From: Dipylidium caninum
Taxonomy: Eukaryota > Platyhelminthes > Cestoda > Cyclophyllidea > Dipylidiidae
Length of the DNA: 64,000 nt
Reading direction: 5' to 3'
Assembly: GCA_017562135.1 (NCBI GenBank)
Contig: QEYB01000255.1
Coordinates: 372,001 to 436,000 of the forward strand
The notes under the pieces are model-generated. The model saw only the letters and a list, made by a program, of their open reading frames with translations, was not told the origin of the DNA and searched no databases. This document shows, piece by piece, positions 32,601 to 43,630 of this stretch. The position numbers were made by a program, and so were the translations under genes. Each line of letters opens with the position of its first letter. The stretch's first letter is position 1.

Positions 32601-35600
32601 GTGGTGATAGAAACAGTAAAGTAGGGCTCCTTGACACAAGCAAAGAAAATGGTGTTGTTATACAGCAGCAACCAATATTGGCGCCGGTGGGGTTGATGAA
32701 ACACAGCCCTCCTCGACTTCAAATGGGAACTGGAATTCTGACGTCGCAGAGAGCAGTTCAACAGCCACCGCCTTTATTGTCGCAACAGGAAGACGACGCT
32801 GGATATGAGGCACCTGGTGAGACCATTCCCATTGTTTGGAAAAAGTGTGGTATCTTTTTTGGATGTAAATTCTGGCTTTCATTTGATTATTTCCCAATTA
32901 GTTGACATCTTGGGACATTCCAGTTGACGCTGTCATTGCTCACCTAATTTCCGATTTTCGTCAAATATTTAGTTTGTTACCGAATTTTCGGGTAAATTTT
33001 ATGGATTGTATTGCTAAGCTAGGAAATTTTTTTATAGAAATTGTGGCAGTGTGAGAATTATTGTTAATTTTGCAACTTTATAATCACCGGTCATAGATTG
33101 GGTGATTCTAAATTTAAGTTCCCATCATGAGACCTATTCCATCGGTAACCGGGGCCACACTTTTCTCCACTAGGTACATGATATCAAGCTGCGAATGATT
33201 GGGATTTCATCCCCGATCTGTAATTCGACTCCTTTTTACTAAAGGTTGCTCAATTAAAGTTTACGTAGATCACATGTCGACAGAACTCTGTTATCTGGTC
33301 AAAACGCTCTCGAGCTCAGCCTTTTCCTTACACGAAAATCACTTGTCACATTTTATCCTTTAACTTTTCGCAGATGGTTGCCTAGCGTCGGGAGAAGTAG
33401 GTTATAAATCCGCTAGGGGCTCAAAAATCCAACTCCCTGTACATAGTCGTGTTCTGTAATTCGACTTGACAGAATCCTAATCTCCCTATCACTCGAAATA
33501 GTATTTGTCGTTCGTCTGAGTGGGTTTCAGGAAAATAAACCTGCGGATAAAGGCACCTAATTACGCATAATTTCCGACACCCTCCTTCCGCGTTTCAGAA
33601 TTGTCTACTGTTCTCAAATTTCGGATATTCTTCACAGCGATTCTTATTACACGTACTTCCTCATCTTAGATGGTTAATATTCTTAATTAGAATATCTCGC
33701 TTTAACTACGAATGAAGTAACTCGAAGCGGAATATTTTTCGTTTATTCAAAGGCCCTAATTCACGCGGGAGAAAGCATATCCTCTTTTAGTAGGGAAGTT
33801 GGAAAGCATGCCATTTCATTAGCTCGGTGCATGACCCGTATTCGTTCTCCCAAAACGAGCTTGTCCACTTCATCATAGTTAAGCTTAGTGTGTAACACAC
33901 GATTGGAGGGTCGCAAACCCCTTCCTGATTATCCACTCTAACCGAAACTCCCATGTGGGGCGGTCCGACTGATGATGGAGCGTTGGCTTTGTGATGCATT
34001 TTGCATTAGCGCGGCTTCTTTTTTGCTTTGTCTTCTCTATTGCTGCCACCGCCTTCTCCATTGCTCTTTTTGCCTCTGCCAGTTTTTCAGCCTTGTTGTC
34101 TGTGCGTCTAGGAGTTATTGCCACTAACGCCTGCTCGGCACTCATTCTGACGTTATATATTCTCATCTCTGGGCTTGCGCCGTCTGACCTTTATCCGCAT
34201 ACCAGCATCAGGGCTCCTTTAGAGGAGCGAGTTAGAGGAAGCAGAAATGATGATGAACTACATCACCGTAGCAGTACTGTTAGTAGCATCTCATTTGCTA
34301 TCATTTCCCACTGACAAGAACACCTCCGCTCAAACGATCTTTTCTTTCCTATCCCAAAGGCATCTGCCTAATTTAGATAATGGATTAGGGGGAGTTGATA
34401 AAGAAAGTTCCACCAAAAATGTTTTTTTTATTCCATTGTCAAATTAAACAATTTCTCAGAGGCACTGATGATGAGTGGGAGGGGGACGGTGAAGGGGCGT
34501 CATGTGAGGCGGTAGTCGAGTTTAATTCTTCTTCCTGTAAACCACTGTTCTACCAATAGGGTATTATTCATTATAAATGATTTTTTAGACGTCGGATGTC
34601 ATTTATCCCTTTCTATTGTATCAAGTCTTTCATGTCTGACTTCCAACAAGGTCATGTAGGCTTTTTCGGGTCTCCTCCATGTTCTTCCACTTTTTCCTAA
34701 TAGCTACGTTATACTCATCAACAATTCATCCATCTGTAATTCTTTCCTCTCCATATTCAAATCGTCTGTATACGTGTACATAGGAGTGAATCAACATGTG
34801 ATAATGTTTTACACTATCCCAATAACGGAAGTTTTAGTTGAATAATTCCATATTAAATAAACTTCCTCTTCTATGGAATCGTACCTGTAAAACATTCTAC
34901 CTTCATTCCCATATAAAACGTGATTCGAATTTCTATTACAGTTGCGTCAAATATCGAGAATCATCACTTCCAAACCGTTTTTTTGAAGGCACGTGAAGTT
35001 TTCCGCACTAAGACATGTGCTAGACAGGGTTGCGGAGGTTTATCTTCCTCGTCTTTAAATGCTTTCACAATTAAGAGGTCGTATATCAATAAGTGCAAAT
35101 TTCTTCAACTTCCCCTTACCACGCCATTATTTGTGATCTCGGATCCTCTCCTCTCACATTTCGTCGCCCTTGATGCAAGTGAATCCAGTCACGCTAGCGA
35201 GACTTTACCCCAGGCAAAGTTACAAAAATCTCTCGGGTAATTTATCTTGTTCGTTTGCTCGCCTTTTTCCTTTTAACCGCCGGCGGCAGCCATACCAAAT
35301 TGCATGCCCAAGTGAGGCGCATCGGGTCAAGTTAACCGGCAGCGCTTACAGCCCGATAGACAATAATTAGACGGCATGATGGGGGCGGCGGCGAGGTGGC
35401 GTGGTGGCCCGGTGATTCACCCCTCGTCCAAGTGGGGTCAAGAGGCCGCGCGGCTTAGACCACCACGGCCACCGCCGGCCCCTCCTCCGACCTCAGCGCT
35501 TTTTCAGCTCGTGTGCGCGTATGTGTTTCTCCAAAGAAACTCTTGCTATCAGCATTTATCTCTTCTCCTCTACCTCGTCCCACTTTCTTTTCTTCCCTAT

Positions 35601-38600
35601 TATTCTTTTTTATGCGTCGCTCGCGTTTCTACGGCGACTATTGTAATGCTCGAGGTAGGTTGACGTACCCATTGTTTTGGAAGAACGTGGAATTGCCTCA
35701 AGTACAGTCGTATAAACAATCTTTTTTTTAACATTTAATCTGATTCGCATGACTTTCCTCACCTGTGAAGTTCATTTGAGAGCATCGTGTTTTTAACTTT
35801 TGGTCTTACGCTCCATCCACAATACAGTATCGAAATGTTTTTCTTTGTTTCGAAAGTTGTCCATTTGACTGATGTTGTCATATTGTCCGAATAAAGTGGT
35901 ATGTTCACACATTTGCACACGCCTCTTTTCTACTGGACAGTGCGTTTTTTCAGCACAGGGGAAGATGAACAGACCATCTGTTGTATGTCATTATCTTCGT
36001 GTGCTCGTGCGTGGGAGTTTTCTGACTCTGTTTGACATAAAATCACATGACTTTTACCCCTTATCATAAAGTGGAACTCGGAGAGGTAAGTGGAGTAATT
36101 TTCTTCCATTGAAGCATTTCAACGCTTGACGCACCCTTATATCTGTCTTCTAAGGGGTTTTACGTGCTTTAGACCTACTAAACTTGCAGCAATTACTAGT
36201 AAAAGCCAATTTTATTTAAGATAATCACATTTGTCCCTCTTAGCCTTTCACGACACTTTTTCCGCAATCAAAGGTCCACCTTTTAGACTTTTTCCCTTTA
36301 TTCCCAACTGGGAGAACGAGGTCAGCAAAAATTGGACGAGTTTTACGTAGTGAAAATAGGGTCTACAGCTTTATCCTGTTTAATTTTGCAGCCGATTCCT
36401 ACCCGACTTCGTTTTGCTCTTAAACTGGAAAATTAAGGGTTAAAACTGGTGTATTTCATATTTCCCCTGAACCCTTAGACGAGTATCAACTCTCCTTTTT
36501 TACTGAATGTGCCATCGCCTCACGTATAAGAATTGTGTAAGCCAATTTTTGACACCAAGGACGATTGTAGTGTTAGTATAAAAAAGTTCTTCGAGTAGAC
36601 AGAGTGAAAAAAGTGTAGAAGCACTTTGTTGCGCATAGATTTTCTACACTACCTGTATTTTATTTAATACACTTATTCTCTGTTTTGACGAATTTGAATT
36701 GGGAAATTTCTGTCCCCACATTCTGAGCATTTGGCCTGTCAAATAAGTCCATTGACCTTACAAAATTTATTAGTCGGTTACATTTTCATAGGTGGCCAGG
36801 TTGTTCCAGAAGCGATGAAGCTCACATCTACGGGGAGTATCTTCCTTGCTACGGGCGGGACGACTAGTTCCAGTAGCCAGAACTCATCACTTCACAAGAG
36901 TCTTGCTGCAGCTGTTCTGGAGGGCAGCGGAATGGAAACGGTGGATGAGAATCTCGCCCTAGGTGCCCCCGTTGGTACCCCGGTAATGGTTCCAGTGGAG
37001 GAGGTAACATTGCAGGCAGACGATCCCAACTCCGTCTCGCCTTATGCCAGCACCTCCCTCATCGAGCAGCTGCGTCGTGGCGGCGGTGGTGGAGGTGGAG
37101 TTGGAGCCTTCCCCGAAGTTATTCCTCCACCACCCCACTACCCGCCTCCACCAGTGCCACCGGACTCTCCCCCACCGCCACCACCCATTCAGCACTCGTA
37201 CGCTCCCTCGGAGTGCCATTACGCCCAAAGTGATCTTCAGAAAACGGAAGACGCAATGTTTGTCGGCGCACCCTACATGTCAGCTATGCCACCGGCTTAT
37301 CCGCAGGAGCAGTACTGGCCCAACGGCATGGGCTACATGCAGCAGCCGGCTATCACCACAATGCCCAGTCAGAGTAATTTCCTTTCTTATCTTTGATATA
37401 TACGGGGTTAGTAACGGCAGTATGAGAACATGAGGCCTTAACATGGCTCAGCGTGAAATCACACCCGGGTTCATATACACCGCTTTTTTCCCGTCAAGAA
37501 AGTTCTTTGTGATTTTTTGGAGCAGTTTTCGAACCAACGCAACACGGAATATTTTCATGCAGAATCGTGTGAATGCAAATAGGGTTTACACAAAAATTCC
37601 CAAATTAGGAAATTAATGAAATTTGTTTTTTTTGGATTTGCTAAATGGAATTATGTGGTGTAGTAGTGCACTTGTGTATGGAATCGGGCGCACGACCTTC
37701 CCTCCCCCTTCGAAGAATGGATTTTGACTCGTAGCAGCCGCCTTTTTGATGTCCCTATAGAGGGGACCCAGAATCTCAGGTGATCGTTTACTTTTTTGGG
37801 CCGGCTGAGTTTTTCTATTCTACGGCTCGTTTGGTGCTCATTAGAATTCGCTCCTGTGTTGATTAGCTAATCTTCATCGTTAAAACGTAGCATTCACTTT
37901 TGCCAACTGGGAGTTCCAAAATTCCGGTTGAAAAATTTACTATGACATTACTTAACGAATGATTAGTCGTATAACTTGTGCTTCACCCCTAAAGCTGCTT
38001 CATACTCCTTAAAGGCCTTCGTTGAGATAATACACGAGTCTTAAACATTTGTGGTCTTGATTATTCTTTCTTGTCACGTAATTGATCCATTTTCTCAAAC
38101 GCTTGTAACCAGTGTGTGGTGTTTAATAATTACGCCAGGCATGAATCCGACACTGGTTTCCTTGTTCAGCTTTTCTTGGCGTTTTTGCGGAGTTTTCGTC
38201 ATCTCTTGGCCTCAAACGGTCCGCGATATTGAGTTCGTAGTATTACCACGTGACGCCCGGGTATCACGCCCTATATAATTGAGTCTTCTCCTCAACCCCG
38301 CGTCAAGGTAAATTTGTGGTCCTACACTACCTCTGTGTCTGGCACTTCCTCATACCGCTTATTTCGCTGCTTTTCCCCTTGCCGGACCCTCCATCGTCTT
38401 ATGTCCTCATCTTTACCTTCTAATACTTCTTACCTCCGCCGATTTCCATTGTTTAAGTTTTGTAGTTTACGTCTTATTAGCACGGCGGCAACTGTCAGAC
38501 GCTCTACGAAACTGAGTGCGTCCTCTCTTGTTTCGCGATTGGGCACTTGGCACTATGTGAACTGGTATGCCGCCGTAAACGGCGTCATTGGTGTGTTTAT

Positions 38601-41600
38601 ATCAGCCACCGTGTTATTACTTACATATGCACGTGTGGGAAAGAAGCCTTGAGACTGGGACACCGACAAAGCTCACGGTCCCCACCATGGCCGCGCAGTT
38701 CATAAACCGTTGCTGTTTTTATTCAAAGTCCCCATTCCCGTGGCTTCTTTTCTCACACCCGATTTTTATATGTGATTATATAAAGTCATTGAGTATTTAT
38801 CACTCCTCGGCCACATAATTCAAAGCCGGATTACATTTCATTTTGCGAGTTAACCCTGTGTTTCATTTCCAACTCTGCTTTAGTCGCGCTTTTAACTACA
38901 ATTCCCAATAACAAAATTCAGTGCAGTCATTGCTACGGGAGGTTATAAGCGGTTTTTTATCGCCTGGGGCACATAAGTGCGCTTCACAGAACAGTCACCA
39001 ATTTGTGCCTTATGCCAAAAGACGCTTTTTTACCCTGTCTTGCAGCCTCCCCGACACCAGCCTTGCTTTTCAGCCCTTGTGCTGTCACACGAAATCCCAT
39101 TTTATGCGGGAGATGGCGTTCGCTCCCGTACCCTCCCCACTTACTGCAAAAATTAATAGAGCTTAACCTTATGCATGAGAAATTATGCTAGCAAGCGCAT
39201 TTAAAAGTGGTTTTACTTCCTTAGCTCCTTATTTGTTTATCCTTTCTTAAATCACTTGTTCCACCGTTTTATATTTGTTATGGCGACTATCCATTGCTTT
39301 ATTTCCAACAAACCATTTTAGTTATGTCTAAACCTCGCTTCCCTCAGTTCCTATCTCTTATTCCTCTTTGACCGCTTTTTTAATTCAACTTGTAATTCAA
39401 CCTACGATCTTGGAAGAGAGTGAAACATCGCCTTGGGAGTCTATCCAGGGTAGGGAAATACATGTGACAAAGCAATTGAAATACCCTCAACTCTCATCCG
39501 TTTATTTGTCCTTGCTTAGATGAAACTTTTGTGTCAGTGTCTTCCTGGTGCGCAACCAAAAGTTTTCCTGCATGTGAATTTTATTCAGATGCGATTTTTG
39601 GCCTATTCTTTTCTACTCTCCCATCGTCTCCTAAATGAACGAGATTATTGTACAAATACGTGTGAGCTTACGCATTATTGTTTACTGGGCTCCTGTTTCT
39701 CTGTCCTAAGTGCGGCCTTCGAGCAAACGTCCGTAGAGCGGCTCATTAACTGTACGAAGTCATTATTTTTGGACTTCAGAAAACGTGTACGGTTGAACTC
39801 TTGACCCAAAATAAGTAATGCTTTCTCCACCAGCGTCACACCAATGCTCCCATCAAACTGCCCCGTGCTTTGAAGCATTGCGAGTGTCGTCCTGCCATAT
39901 CTACGACAGCGGGGGTTTGTAGGCTGGCTGAAAAGTAGGAATAGCTAGACGTCGTGGTATACCCGAGAAATTATCATTTAAAAGCACGATTTTAAAAGTC
40001 TATCTTCTCCGCAAGCTTCCCTCATAGGTGAAATGTTTTGTAATAGGCCAAAGTTAACGCTCGTGTACTTTCTCAATTTGACATAATGCAACTGGCCCCC
40101 TAAGCCTCCTTGTTTTCTTCGTTAACCTAGCGTTAGATACGAGAGAAGCCGTTTGTAGTATGAATTTTACCGAAGAAGTGCCAAAACGGATCATTCGACA
40201 TTTAAGAGCACCTCGCTGGGGTGGAAATAAACGGCGCAGACCAGTGTGTACGTGCTCAAGGCTCAACATCTGATTATATTCCGTTAGAAACCGAGCCAAA
40301 AAGAGGCGCGCGGTTGAAGGAGTGGCGCAAATTGTTCGGGTATCTTGCCGCCTGCGCTGGAACTAAGAAGAATTATTTTTTTCCAACGGTCATCCAAACT
40401 CCATTTCGCCAGTCGAATCGATTGGTCGCCTAATCTAATAGGGGGAGAGGGCGAGACAGGGGAGACGGAGAGGAAGAGGGCGTGGACGACTGGAGCTGGG
40501 GAGATCGAGAAGGAGGTAAATGAGAGGAGGAGGAGAAGGAGGAAAAGCAAATTTTGCTTACCGCTTTTCTCTCGCGTGCGATGGGGGCCGCGAGCATTTG
40601 CTCACTATGTTATTTCCAGGGGGAGTAGAAGCAAGAAAGGAGGAGGGGAACGAAAAACGGCGATCGGCCTACTGCCGCTCACGCAAGCCAGAAACGTGCT
40701 AATGGGCCTTGTGCTAAGGTATATTTTGACGCTGCCAAGAACTCCAAACTGCTTCAATTTTGCACGCGTTTAGTTGAATGGGCAGATTTACATCCGTAGT
40801 CCGACAGGGTCGAACTACCCGGCCCACGAAACACTTTGTTTCCTATGTTCTGAATTAAGTGCGGGTCTTTAATTATGGAAAGCGCTTAAAGGTATGATTA
40901 TAGAGATTAAAAACGTCTGGTGCGGGTGCAAAACGGAAAATGCATTGCTTCGTGTTCAATTATAATCCACTCTGTGAAAGTACGTGTTGCCTTTCTGTTC
41001 CAGTATCAGTGGCAAATATATTGCTTAGCTCCTTTGTCATTTTGAAACGCTCCTCGTTGTTGTTGTATATTAACTACGGGATTAGATTCGACAGACTAAA
41101 GGGCGAATGGGAGCTATTCCCCCTAAGCCGAGTTCTAGCGACGAATGTTCGCTTATTCGTGTCTTGCAAATTCAAAAACTCAAAGGGTTTTTTCAGGAAG
41201 TGCTGTGAAGGCCTTTCAGTGCCTTTACCATCCTTGGTCGAAATCTTGAAAAATTTGCGTCCCACCTGGGACGTGATTTCTAACTTTTTTGTTTCTTAAG
41301 CCTATTTTCCTTTTTCTCCGCTTCGTACTTGAATGCTAGAAAGTGACACCGCCCACTTTGTGCTCTCATAAGTGACCGTTTTGGAGCCTTTAGCAGAAAA
41401 GCGTCCTGTATATGTCAATTTTTCGTTGCACTTTGCATATTCGGAGGTATCCTATCTTTTTTTCTCCCTTTCTGAATTCACTTGGGTCGAGCTGTTTGGT
41501 AGGCCGCCGTAGAACTTCAAGTGGAAAAATCTGGCATCCATCGCTGTCAGATTTCTACTTTCGACGCGGATTCTATTAACGGCCATTGTCAAACGCTCAA

Positions 41601-42463
41601 AATGCTAATCGTTAGACTTTCACCTATCTTGAGGCCCTTCTCTCTCAACTACTCCTTTCAATTCTCATTCATTACACGAAAAAGGATGTACCGTAGGGTG
41701 AAGTATGGGAAGGGTAAACAATGTTCACCAGCACTTGATGAATGCAGCATCAAGACAGCCGCCTCATGATTTGTGTGTACGTGCCACCGTTTATACGTAA
41801 GGGTGCATTGGAGGAGTTAGATACTGCCTTAGTGGAATGTTCTGATGCTCTGGCTCACAATTGCCTGTAATCTATCAAATTCGCAGGCCCTTGTCCCTGG
41901 CCACTTTTTATGTGACCGAAACATGACCCTCTATCCAGGGCACCTTTTTAAAAGCGGTTTTTGATCGAACAAATGCGTTAGGTATCACCAGAGGCTTCAT
42001 ATCCTGTGCACTGATAATCCACGATAAGCTCTAAATGCACACTTTGTTCTTGGAGGAAGTGCTTCGCCGGGCTGTTGTCAGTTAGTCGACGGTGCCCACA
42101 TAACATGCGATGCATGAATTTGAACAAATGAGGAATCCATCGTTGGGCAGATTCTCTACTTACATAGGTGTATGTGCTATGAACTGGCTGTTGACTGCTG
42201 TAATTTTGTTGTTCTGAGCAGATGGCACCCTCTACATGCCGCATATGATGGGGACAATGCCCAGCCCGGTGTTTATGACGCAACAACATCCCAGCCAACC
42301 TGCCTACTACAACACCCACCAACACCACCCGGGGCAGATGATGCTGATGTTGCAGCAGCAGCAGCAGCAACAGCCAAGTTCCGCTCTTGCTGATGACGTG
42401 GTGTTGCCGACTTCCACGCTGACACATCCCAATCGCAACGTCAAGATTCACACCGAGAAGTAG
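26883..42463 (+). CDS. robo: Roundabout-family receptor, four coding exons (whole gene)
   Basis: The joined exons 26883-29615, 32096-32816, 36792-37373 and 42222-42463 give 1425 residues plus a stop, with consistent splice phases 0, 1 and 1 and GT-AG ends. The product is a single-pass cell-surface receptor for Slit, used in axon guidance and cell migration. The order is: signal peptide (about 1-25), Ig1 34-126, Ig2 130-217, Ig3 220-307, Ig4 310-407, Ig5 412-529, FN3-1 548-660, FN3-2 about 675-855 with a long insert, FN3-3 858-958, membrane helix 1021-1043, then a basic stop-transfer run. Each Ig carries its cysteine pair: 55/108, 151/199, 242/290, 332/390 and 437/500. The 5 Ig + 3 FN3 set, the PRG-P-P phrase of Ig2 and the PPPxI linker before Ig5 are typical of Robo rather than DCC or Dscam. 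The tail has SPYASTSLI at 1234-1242 (compare CC0/CC1 PYATT motifs) and a polyproline block at 1263-1283. At about 380 residues it is shorter than in fly or vertebrate Robo1. Confidence 0.93.
29616..32095 (+). other. robo intron 1 (phase 0)
   Basis: A 2480-base intron with donor AGG|GTACGT and acceptor TTGCCTTTGCAG|GTG. It splits FN3-3 between its strands. It contains a 12-base C run at 30863-30874 and no recognisable gene. Confidence 0.85.
30851..30882 (-). other. C-rich tract in intron 1 (possible i-motif / G-quadruplex)
   Basis: Four C-blocks, the largest of 12 bases at 30863-30874, are separated by single or double bases. The complementary strand has the four G-tracts needed for a quadruplex, and transcription of robo would expose it. 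This is potential only. Confidence 0.4.
32096..32816 (+). CDS. robo: robo exon 2: end of FN3-3, juxtamembrane, transmembrane helix, start of tail
   Basis: This exon encodes residues 912-1152 (phase 0 in, phase 1 out). It completes FN3-3 with a typical ENLLPGTNYTLYLAA strand pair. A Ser/Gly-rich stalk follows, then a 23-residue hydrophobic helix (1021-1043) ended by CRRRRRQR, which places the C-terminus in the cytoplasm. The tail segment is Gln/Pro-rich and ends GYEAPG across the splice. The donor is CACCTG|GTGAGA. Confidence 0.92.
32817..36791 (+). other. robo intron 2 (phase 1)
   Basis: A 3975-base intron, donor GTGAGA and acceptor TTTTCATAG|GT. It is AT-rich for the most part, with a GC-rich patch at 35370-35500. 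A minus-strand open frame with a charged helical pattern lies at 33885-34190 and is listed separately. Confidence 0.85.
33885..34190 (-). other. antisense open frame with coiled-coil-like sequence, unassigned
   Basis: A minus-strand frame of about 100 codons inside robo intron 2 encodes a Lys/Glu/Ala-rich helix, for example NKAEKLAEAKRAMEKAVAAI, followed by a basic patch. The regular charge pattern is unusual for random non-coding DNA. There is no recognised family, no promoter signal and no clear splice partner. It could be a gene fragment, a nested gene exon or chance. Confidence 0.18.
36792..37373 (+). CDS. robo: robo exon 3: cytoplasmic tail with PYATT-like and polyproline motifs
   Basis: This exon encodes residues 1153-1345, starting and ending in phase 1. 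The tail holds SPYASTSLI (1234-1242), close to the PYATT motif of Robo CC0/CC1, whose tyrosine is an Abl target in other animals. A Gly run follows (about 1248-1254), and then a block with IPPPP, YPPPP and a six-proline run (1262-1283), comparable to the CC2/CC3 region that binds Ena/VASP and SH3 proteins. The last part is rich in Tyr, Met, Pro and Gln. The donor, AGA|GTAATT, is weaker than the others but is confirmed by the frame into exon 4. Confidence 0.88.
37374..42221 (+). other. robo intron 3 (phase 1)
   Basis: A 4848-base intron, donor GTAATT and acceptor TTGTTCTGAGCAG|AT. It includes a purine-rich segment at 40437-40555. No small alternative exon was recognised, though one cannot be excluded. 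Confidence 0.8.
40437..40555 (+). repeat. purine-rich (GAG/GGA) tract in intron 3
   Basis: The plus strand is mostly G and A over about 120 bases, with GAGGAGGAGG-type runs at its 3' end. Such strand-biased purine tracts can form triplex DNA or act as splicing enhancers. No specific role is shown. Confidence 0.5.
42222..42463 (+). CDS. robo: robo exon 4: C-terminal tail
   Basis: The terminal coding exon (phase 1 in) encodes residues 1347-1425 and the stop. It is Met/Pro/His/Gln-rich with a Q7 run at 1390-1396 (CAG/CAA repeats, 42353-42373) and ends in a basic NRNVKIHTEK. No known Robo motif is seen. Joining through an AAT codon at residue 1346 keeps the compositional style of exon 3, which supports the splice. 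Confidence 0.85.
42353..42373 (+). repeat. CAG/CAA repeat encoding Q7 in robo
   Basis: Seven glutamine codons, six CAG and one CAA, lie inside robo exon 4. Length variation here would change the receptor tail without shifting frame. Confidence 0.8.
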
Positions 42464-42980
42464 CAATCTCCTCTCCTCCCCCCTTCTGCCCTGCCTCCCC
42501 CTCTCCCTGGTAGTACTGGTGGCGTTGTCGCGGCATCCACACTGCATTTCGCTCCGCCGTGTTTTATGCATTCCACAACACGACAAAGTGCGCGCACACA
42601 TCCACACGAACACCAATGTCTACAGACAGCCAGACGAACTGACCTTGTGTTTTTAGAGCTCATTTCTTCTCCCCTGTCCATTCTCCCTCCTCCACGGTGA
42701 ACTCGTGCATCCGTGTTTGTATGTGTCCGGGATGTGAAATAGTTCCTACTTCGACCTCCGAATGCGTCTTGACAACGGCTACCTATTTATTATCCCCCTG
42801 TGTGTGCGCGTCTGGCCTGGAGATCTAACCTAGCGACCATCACCTTCACTCACTCTCACACATCTATGCATATAACTCTCATTTCGTTTTAATTGAGATA
42901 AGAAATATACCGATGATATCTGAGACTCCCTTACGTGTTGGGAACTCCAACTGCGGCTTTCCTCGAAGTTGGTGCACGCC
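42464..42980 (+). other. presumed 3'UTR of robo
   Basis: A pyrimidine-rich stretch follows the stop codon, with several CT-rich runs up to about 42880. I find no canonical AATAAA close by, so the 3' end is not defined. A variant signal or a longer UTR is likely. Confidence 0.35.
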
Positions 42981-42991
42981 TGAGGGTCTCG

Positions 42992-43630
42992 TCACCGTGG
43001 ATGATTTTTTGTCAAATGCGTAAAATTAAGTAGTGGAAGCAAAATTTGGAGTGCCAAGGGTGCGAATGGGTCGTTGAGCTGGGCACATCGTGCGAACATC
43101 CATTCCTCATCCATTTCCCCTTTGTCGTCTTTCACTGAGCGTTTGACGCATAGGGGCGGGATGCTTTCGGAGGTTGGTTCTGGCACGTTATATCTCTCGC
43201 TGACGTAATTCTTTTGCAGTACAGGAATTCGGCGTGTTGTCTGAGGTTTGTCAGCAATTCCCTTTAAGATCTCTGGACTGTGAATGATTGAGCTGTCCGT
43301 GTGCACGCTGATAGGATCAAGCTCCCTCTTGAAACTGGTTTGGCGCCACGAGGGCATTTGGCCGTCCTACCGGCTTGGAGGTTGTGGGGACGCGAAGATG
43401 TCTTCGCTCGGCATTTTACGGCCCTCCGTCTGGTGGCTGTCTTCCGCGTCGCACCTACGAGGTGCGGTTTGGTGCTCACCAGTGAAGACCACGTTAGCCA
43501 CCCCCACGTTTCGCCATTTCCGACTTGGGGGGAGGTCCGACGGCCGGTCCTCCCATTTATGTGTGGGCCAGCTATTTTCCACGGCCTCTGCGTTCTCTTC
43601 TCCATGAGAGCATGATTTGAACGCGACCAT
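42992..43630 (-). other. unassigned minus-strand open frame broken by one stop
   Basis: Reading leftwards from 43630, one frame stays open for about 213 codons except for a single TAG at 43369-43367. The second half, from the ATG at 43357 (121 codons), is mixed in composition, with phrases such as EILKGIADKPQTTRRIPVLQ. It would be convergent with robo. I do not recognise a family, and the plus strand is also open over 43284-43615, so chance is a serious alternative. Confidence 0.15.

Noticed and set aside
36731..36791. Upstream extension of the robo exon 3 reading frame
   Set aside because: It is part of intron 2; the TTTTCATAG acceptor at 36791 gives the phase needed to join exon 2.
41978..42616. 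212-codon minus-strand open frame
   Set aside because: It runs opposite robo exon 4 and its CAG repeat; composition explains it, and the splice phase supports the plus strand.
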